A stretch of 64,000 bases of DNA, taken from positions 2,170,001-2,234,000 of the forward strand of contig BGZK01000001.1 of assembly GCA_005406025.1 (NCBI GenBank), read 5' to 3'. The position numbers and the translations under genes are program-made. The notes below the pieces were generated by a model that was not told the DNA's origin, searched no databases, and saw only the letters and a program-made list of their open reading frames with translations. Below, piece by piece: positions 57,565-64,000 of the stretch (its first letter is position 1; every line of letters begins with the position of its first letter). Source of the DNA: Eumeta japonica (Eukaryota; Arthropoda; Insecta; Lepidoptera; Psychidae).

Positions 57565-60500
57565 TCGAAAATGAACTTCATCAGCTTAACAATCCATCAC
57601 TATAAGCTTTGTCAATGTAGTATCTAACTTGTAAGTGTAAATTCACCCATAAAAAAAACTCGATTTGGGCAAGCGAAAGCTTTAGGTGCATTTTGTGCGG
57701 GTGTTATATAGTGTTGCGTGTAAGAGGATATAAGATTGAATGTCAAAACGGAATGTCCTTCGTTAGAACCTTTCCGAGTTACTGTACGTTTTAGAATTAA
57801 GTGTCAAATTTGGAAAAACGCGACTCTGACATCGCTACCAATCTATCTGCCTAGGTCACACTGTTTTTTTAGAAATATCGTTCGCCGTACAGCGCTGAAA
57901 TACGGAATAGGTTTATAGTAAGAAAATTCACCAAAAAATTACTTAAAGTCGTAGAACTATAATTTAGAAATAATAGGGTCATTATAGAGATCGGCCCAAA
58001 AGTAAAGTGGAATAAATGATCATTAAACCTCATTAAGTATAGAAATCAACAAAAATGAATTGGTGCAAGAATTGAAAAATTGTGTATTTTTATTAAATAT
58101 ATTATTATATATTGATACTATTTGAAAAATAGCAAATTTATTATTAAAGTATTTTCCCCATAAATTTAAATCTATTGTTAATTATTTATAAAATACAATT
58201 AATTATTTCAACTATTGCAAAAATACGAAAATTTTTATCGCGTTGGTGAACAAGTATCCAAAATTGATGTTTCAAATACTTTAGAGAAGACAATAATTTT
58301 ATAGCAAGTTTTATATTGTGTTTTCTGAATATATTGATAATTATGAACACTTGAGCAAAGGTTTAATAAACTTTCTATAAATAAAGTCAATGAAACGCAT
58401 CACGTGGAAGTCGCCATTACTCGTCACTATTTCTTTAATTTAATGCACAACAAATAATTTTAACGGTGTCAATAAAAATTTAAAAGCCTCTAACGATAAA
58501 CAAAACTAAAACTCGAAAACTCAACTCGCTTCAGAGCTTAAATATGTATTACAGGCGTAAAAACGAAAGTTGCGATATGAAAAAAAGAAAAGAAAAAAAA
58601 ATAGCCACACTGATATTCAAAGCTCGGTCATCATAATTTCGTATTCTTTGCTAACGTATGATACTGCTAATTATTAAGGTTTTCTTAAAAATATTATTTG
58701 TAATGTTAGCGTCAATACAAGCATTTGCTCTGTAGATAAACAAAATCGTCTACATTAAAAATATTTTTATTCGAAATAAAATTCGAAATTTATTAAGCTA
58801 TAAGAGAAAGCTCACCACATATTGAAAACCTAAAAACCTAACGCCCTTCAAACCTAATATATAATAGTCTCCTGAATTATCTTCACGTCTGTCATATTTC
58901 ACTACGACGTCATGCAAAATTTTTTCCATAACCTTAAAATATTTTCGTAGTACTCATTTCAAAGCTAAGAAAATACAACCGAATTAAATCGAACTTAAAA
59001 TGAAATTGAATTGTTTATGTTTTAAATAATAAATAAAAGAAAAATGAAAAGAACATCAAGTCTCCTTTTGCAACAATTTTATTTTTGTGTATTACTGTCG
59101 GTAGATAAATGTTATTCACAGTTTTTTATAAACATAAATACTAAATCTCTGCTCTTTTGTTTCCTTTTAATTTATTATCGTTTCTTATAAGCTCTTCAAT
59201 TGCGTATTATTAAAATTTGACACCCCTTTAAGATATAAAAAAATTTATACGTCAAAATTATTACAAGGTGTAGCTTAGGTGACCCTCTTACATCAAACAC
59301 ATTCCTCGTTTATATTTATTTCCTAGATATATTTTCGCTCATTCCCTTAAAACGGGCTAACCACCCCCACCTTCACCCGCACTTTTCCGTTATAATCACT
59401 AAATGCAGCATCCTTTCACAAACCATATGCCATCCATTTACGTCACTATTTTTACGGCTACCTATCGATTTTTTAAACAAACTACAGGTACCTACACAGA
59501 GAATTTATCTCCATTAGTGTTTCACCTTTCACACCCTCATTGTTTAATAAATACGCGACTCCCCATTTTATAGCTCACATTCGTTGAGTCAATTATTTTA
59601 TAATTTACGAAATATCATGAAATAGTTTTTACTGTCCTAGATGAATAAAAATTAGCATGTCAATGACGACATAACAAAATGTGGTGGAGTCTTGATAACG
59701 ATTAAAAGAATTAATAAATAAATAAATGAAACCCAATAAATCAGCCCTGACCCCAGAGCAAGTTTCGTTTCGCTCCATACGGCCACAGAGCGACCCCACT
59801 CCATTCCGACTGTCAACAAACTGTGCTGACCCCGACAATTCGTGCGTACGTCTATATATAGATGTTTTGGAGAAAAAAAGAGGTACAGGCTCCAATATAT
59901 TGTTCTTATAGAAGGCCAACGACCCCTGTCAGTTCTGTAATACTTAATACCTCAAGATTTACAGTTTCAATAACATTTACTGAATTCAGATCCGTATGCG
60001 ATATTTGAGTATTTAACTCTCCGAACGCACATCAGACGATCGACTATATTTTGATAGGCGTACCTTTTTTTCAGTTATGTTGTAGTTTAGAATCTTGAAC
60101 GAATTTCGATAATTCTTTGCGACGTAGAGCATTATTGAAGTGCATGTTAACTGTGTGAAGATTATGGCCTTAGATCTGAATTCATACTTGTAAGAATGCG
60201 ATACCTTCTAACAATACACGTTCGTATTGTAATGTGCTTATAATTTCTATAATGCGATACGAATTTCGTTTGAAAAAGGAGATTGAAAAAATCTAAGATC
60301 CAAAATGTTAAAAAAAAGTGATTTACGAATTTTTATTAATTGTAGTCTGGCCAGGAATATCTTATCCAACCTATTCACGATATATTTTTTTAAATTCTCA
60401 AATTTATATAAAATATATTTCATCCATTAAACAGATGGGGTAGTTTCTAAATCGGATCCTCTACAAGGAATTCGTATGTAGCGCCGTAGCTGATTGCAAA

Positions 60501-60640
60501 ACGTCCATATGGAATTGAAAAAGCAGCTCCGAACAATTGGAGAAAGAAAGAGTTGTCACAGACAATTTGTTATAATGTACACTCACAAGCCGAGGCTTCG
60601 ACAGATAGATAAACTACGGCCGCATTTCATCTATCGTTTG
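57565..60640. other. AT-rich desert
   Basis: About 3 kb without recognised genes. A mixed-composition segment at 59740-59930 (CAGCCCTGACCCCAGAGCAAG) carries overlapping short frames on both strands and may be an unclassified repeat. Confidence 0.35.
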
Positions 60641-60644
60641 TAAA

Positions 60645-61870
60645 TCGCTCGTGCTGCGTCGACGGCAGCGGCGGGCGCGGGCCCGAGTGACTCGCGGTCG
60701 CCCGCGCCGGCCGCGATGTGCATTCTCCTGAGTCATTTAGGTACAAGCACCGCTCGGTCGTCACGTCGTCTGAGGTTCGTTATTTTGCTTAAGTCGATCT
60801 CGGCGTCCGACATAATTCACTAATGTTTACAGGTTAATGACTTAAGCCGATAGTTGTCAAAGCCTAGCGCGGCGGCGGCGCGCGCACGCCGCCCGCCGGC
60901 CGCCCTCCGCGGTCGGCGGCGTCTCCTCGTCGCCTTGCCGGGCGCCGCGGTCGCGGACGGTCGCACCGAGCATCGAAGTTCGACTCGTGAACGATTTAAT
61001 CTACTTTCGGTTCGGTGTTACGAAAGGAACTCGAATAGGTTAACCGTCTTCGGACGACGGCGGTATCGAGCGAGTGATGGTGCACTGACCGTGGTCATGG
61101 TCGTGGTCGGAGCTGGGCGGCGGGCTGAGCGCGGCGGCGGCCGGCGGCCACAGCAGCAGGCGCGCGTCCACGTCGTCGCGGAACTTGGCCATGGTGAAGT
61201 CGAGGGGCTGATCGTGGGCGGGCGGCCGCGCCAGCGTCGGCATCGCGCCCTGCGCCCTCCGCGCGCCCCGGGCGGTGCCGGCGCGGGGCGCGGCGGCGGG
61301 GCGGCGCGTCGCGTGCGCGTGCGGGAGTGTGCGGCGCGGGCGCGGACTGTTACGCGTGACGCTCGAACGCGAGTCGGCGGGACACTGGTGCGGCGCGGCG
61401 GAGGCTCGTTTTTTCGCGTGGTTTTCCGGGGCGCGCGGGGCACGGGCCGGCGCGGGGGCCGGGCGCTCACGGCCAATGGGCGGCGGCCGGCCCCGTCCCG
61501 CCCGCGCCGCGGTGGGCGCACCGCAAGCCTCCTATGATTTCATACGTCGCGTCGCAGACTCGCTATTCTTTTACGTGTCGTATATTAAAAGGGTTTTCCG
61601 CGCTTTGTTATGGATTTCCCTGGGTACGGCGCGGTGGCGGAACGCGCCTCGCGACCGCTGTTTTACATGCGGCAGGTGCGCGGGCGGCGGGGCGCGGGAC
61701 GGGGCCGGCCTCGGGTCGTCGACCGCACGGTGCGCTCACTCACCGCGCTTCATTAAGAGGTGTCGGTGACGACGACGACAAGGGTGGCAAATCGGCGGCG
61801 CGCGCGGCCGCGGGGGACCCGCGACCGTCTCCCGCCAATACGTTTCCAGCCGGTATTGAAATTTGACATT
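60645..61870. promoter_or_regulatory. Large CpG island around a candidate exon
   Basis: The densest CpG sequence at this end of the window. It surrounds the GC3-biased minus-strand segment 61090-61243. Upstream on the minus strand (61250-61860) there are CpG blocks, with TTTTAATATACGACACG at about 61590 as an AT core. Long Arg-rich frames on both strands (60854-61537 plus, 61521-61018 minus, 61275-61769 plus) are compositional. A CpG-type promoter plus first exon is the most economical reading. Confidence 0.45.
61090..61243 (-). CDS. Candidate coding exon (MPTLARPP...), product unknown
   Basis: On the minus strand an ATG at 61243 opens a frame reading MPTLARPPAHDQPLDFT, then AKFRDDVDARLLLWPPAAA, then a Pro/Ser stretch and DHDHDH, reaching a donor-like CACG/GTCAGT at 61090/61089. 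Nearly every third position is G or C, and the residue mix is not the Arg/Gly/Pro noise of the other frames in this island. Together these favour real coding. Without splicing the frame stops at 61040, giving 67 residues. PLDFT is close to the PxDLS motif bound by the co-repressor CtBP, so a transcription factor N-terminus is possible, but I do not recognise the protein. An AG six bases before the ATG is in phase 0, so it could also be an internal exon. If first exon, the CpG island is its promoter. Confidence 0.45.
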
Positions 61871-61874
61871 TTTT

Positions 61875-62850
61875 TTTAATTCAAGCTACATCACACATAA
61901 ACCCAAAAATTTATTTTGTACTTATAAAAAATAAATTTGAGTGTATATTCTAGTAATGCACGTTCAAAGAGCCTGAGAATATTTCCCAATTGTATACAAG
62001 TTTTTCACAAAGATACGAAACAGTATCAGCTTCATCTTCATTATTAAAATTGCACGGAATTACCTACAACCCTAATAAATTGCTAAATGTATCTTAAAAT
62101 AAAGTTCCAATTTTATAACGAGTGGTATATTTATCTATGAAATGTGTTAATTTCAGACTCGGAAGCTATAAATTGCAGCTATAAAAGCTCTCCGTGGTCG
62201 TTTGAGCTGTCGTCGTGTTATCTACCTAAGTCGTTGTATGGTCTCGTTTCTTTATTTAACTTTCTAAATGATATCGAAATAACTCACAATAAGGACGACA
62301 TAAGTTACACCATTTCTAAGGCTTCATTTGTGTTCGGTGAAACATTTATACTACTGCTATAAAAAATTTCAAATAATCGCTTTCTTGATATTTTAGCCCT
62401 TAATTATAGCGTTCAAAATAGCTGTTAAAATTAGTAACGTAATAAATCTGCAGCGCATTTTAAGTTCTTTAAAATATTTTAGTGAGTACGTCGTATATTA
62501 TTTTCAGCAAAATGAAAATAGTTTATATAACGATTTCGTCCATTGTCAACTTTCAAATCTTTGTTTTTAATTAATTACCCAATAAGTGTTTTGTTGTGTA
62601 CCTACTTATTAACAAGTACATTGAAAAAATACGGTATATTGAGACAGCTAACTCGTAAACGCTCCTTCACAGCTTTGAATATTATTAAGAAATTACGATC
62701 GCTTGTACAGAGAGAGAACATTGCAACATCCACGAAACAATTCGAGCGTCAACAATGAAATTTTCGCGCTTAGGAAGAAAGATTTTGGAAAGACTCCAAA
62801 ATATACGAAGACACCGATCGTGTTCACTATTTTTCGCGTATCTACATCTC
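61875..62850. other. AT-rich sequence between candidate exons
   Basis: No recognised gene. If both candidate exons belong to one transcript this is its intron. Confidence 0.35.
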
Positions 62851-62854
62851 TTAC

Positions 62855-63124
62855 CTGATATTTGAAATGGCTGTAGTAGTTTAGGTTCTTCTTTGACAAG
62901 TGTCCGAAGCTACTCCCGAGGAAAACTGTGTTGTTGTCTCGTGCTGTCTCGTGCGTCATAGCCTTTAAATCCTTTTCTAAGTCATCGTGGTCAGTGGCTT
63001 TTCTAAATTTCGCCTCGTATGCCTTTTGCAATATTCGAAACATGTCGAAGTATCTATTTTTATTCTTTTCATGAGAAATATCACTTTTATAGCGGTTTAT
63101 ACGATTTAGTTCATTGGCCCGACT
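62855..63124 (-). CDS. Candidate internal or first coding exon, unrecognised
   Basis: The minus strand is open for exactly 90 codons between an acceptor-like TTCAAATTCATAG (ending 63125) and a perfect donor CAG/GTAAGA (62855/62854). It begins SRANELNRINRYKSD, contains MFRILQKAYEAKFRKA (Met at 63043), DDLEKDLKAMTHETARDNN and FLGSSFGHLSKKN, and ends NYYSHFKYQ. Both edges are phase 0. The charged, helix-rich composition is protein-like. The pyrimidine tract before the acceptor is weak, so translation might instead start at the internal Met in a first exon. No domain or family is recognised. It lies 1.6 kb upstream, in transcript direction, of the exon at 61090-61243. Confidence 0.45.
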
Positions 63125-63129
63125 CTATG

Positions 63130-63790
63130 AATTTGAAGTTTTGAAATATCTAGGGTTTGCTTCAAGTTCTAATAATTTTAACACGTTCTACATTTTATGT
63201 TAATATTGAAACGTATTTCATTTGCGCACATGAAATTTTCAGTTACCTTTAATTTTGATGTTAAAAATCTATGATCGTCGATGCGTCATTATGTCCAAAC
63301 GCGAGTTAGAATCTGCGCGTGCGCATCTGTCGCCCGCACCCGACGGCCTCCCCCGCCTGCGCACTTCGCGCCTGACCGTTACACACATGACAGATGTCAG
63401 TTTTTTTGGTAAATTCAAGCTGGCGCGCAAATATACAGTCCTTGATAGTATCGATATTAACCAGAGATAATAGGATTATTTCTATACAAAAAAAAAACCG
63501 CCTTATAAAATCGTATCGTTGTAGCAAAATTCATTATTAATCTTGAAAATCAACTCAAAATATTGAAATGTATGGAATTATCGAAATATCCGTAAGCTAG
63601 CTCTACGTTTCTTGTTTTCTCATAAGCATTACGCTACTCTATACTTAAACGTCATATACTTAGTTTGATATATCTTTGGAGCACTATTTGTATAATCCAT
63701 GCATACTTCATATATAATAAAACTGTAGAATCGTCATCGTATGTGTGTATAAATTGAAAATGCTTGCTAGTAACTGACTGAGGTTGGTAT
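63130..63790. other. Mixed sequence with a small GC patch
   Basis: A CpG patch at 63305-63395 (CACCCGACGGCCTCCCCCGC). Frames on both strands over it are unsupported. Confidence 0.3.
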
Positions 63791-63794
63791 CACA

Positions 63795-64000
63795 TTATAC
63801 ACCAAAAATATTTTGTTAAATCAACATTCTGTCTGTATGTTTATCTGTTTGTGCACGTTCATCTCTAAAACTACTGGACGAATTTTAATTAAGTTTTTAC
63901 AGGCGACTTGAGCATGACTTGGGAGAACATATATGCTCTGTTTAATTTAAACAAGATTAAGTTAAAGAGACATAGTTAAAATTTACCCTCAAACAGTGAA
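63795..64000 (+). repeat. Interspersed-repeat head, cut by window end
   Basis: CTGTCTGTATGTTTATCTGT, then CTCTAAAACTACTGGACGAA and a GACTTGGGAG motif follow the usual 5' layout of common lepidopteran non-autonomous repeats. The element runs past position 64000. Confidence 0.45.

Noticed and set aside
60854..61537. 227-codon plus-strand ORF in the CpG island
   Set aside because: Arg/Ala/Gly-rich in every part, no domain, and it overlaps the better supported minus-strand exon. Composition explains it.
1..64000. CRISPR array, operons, bacterial promoters or prophage
   Set aside because: Architecture is eukaryotic. The only regular repeats are short hexamer arrays, minisatellites and (TA)n, with no spaced identical repeats.
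1..64000. Endogenous viral element
   Set aside because: No viral protein motif was recognised in any frame. All recognisable coding debris is LINE or mariner.

Overview
The window looks like a gene-poor stretch of an insect nuclear genome, most likely Lepidoptera. The base is AT-rich, with no operon structure and no ribosome binding sites. It carries interspersed repeats of types I know from butterflies and moths: elements ending in CTAGT, elements bounded by GTACGGAACC, RTE-type and jockey-type LINE pieces, mariners, and a short hAT-type element. CpG-dense islands stand out against the AT background. No species can be named from the sequence alone.

No complete protein gene is visible. Three candidate host exons lie near the two ends, all on the minus strand. 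They are a probable terminal exon at 364-471 with a textbook acceptor, a GC3-saturated exon at 61090-61243 beginning MPTLARPP, and a 90-codon open exon at 62855-63124 ending in a perfect CAG/GTAAGA donor. Their splice phases are compatible (0-0, then 0-1, then 1). A single gene with introns tens of kilobases long is therefore possible, but this is inference. All other long ORFs I examined are in GC islands, in simple arrays or in decayed transposons.

Layout. 0-5 kb: terminal exon, two degenerate hexamer arrays, a GTACGGAACC repeat, and a GC island. 5-11 kb: two LINE reverse-transcriptase remnants on the same strand, an inverted-repeat element, a MITE with ACCGACTTC ends, and one copy of a dispersed repeat (copy A). 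11-20 kb: three more hexamer arrays and a GC island at 13 kb. 20-23 kb: the largest cluster of GC islands, resembling cis-regulatory DNA. 23-28 kb: a terminal-inverted-repeat element, a possible solo LTR, an array, the inverted copy B of the dispersed repeat, and the most complete array-bearing composite element (27297-27927). 28-43 kb: mostly AT-rich desert with a hAT-type MITE, a decayed mariner with both ends and TA duplications, and GC islands. 43-54 kb: GC islands, a second mariner, and two arrays. 54-60 kb: the 3' end of a jockey-type LINE ORF, a long (TA)n tract, and desert. 60-64 kb: a large CpG island with the two candidate exons.

The most distinctive structure is a family of degenerate six-base purine-rich arrays (consensus about GRRAYC). 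They occur nine times in both orientations, and several are followed by a shared tail ending in CTAGT. I read these as internal arrays carried by Helitron-like non-autonomous elements. The GC islands are plausible enhancers or promoters of a developmental gene, but that rests on composition and AT-core motifs only.
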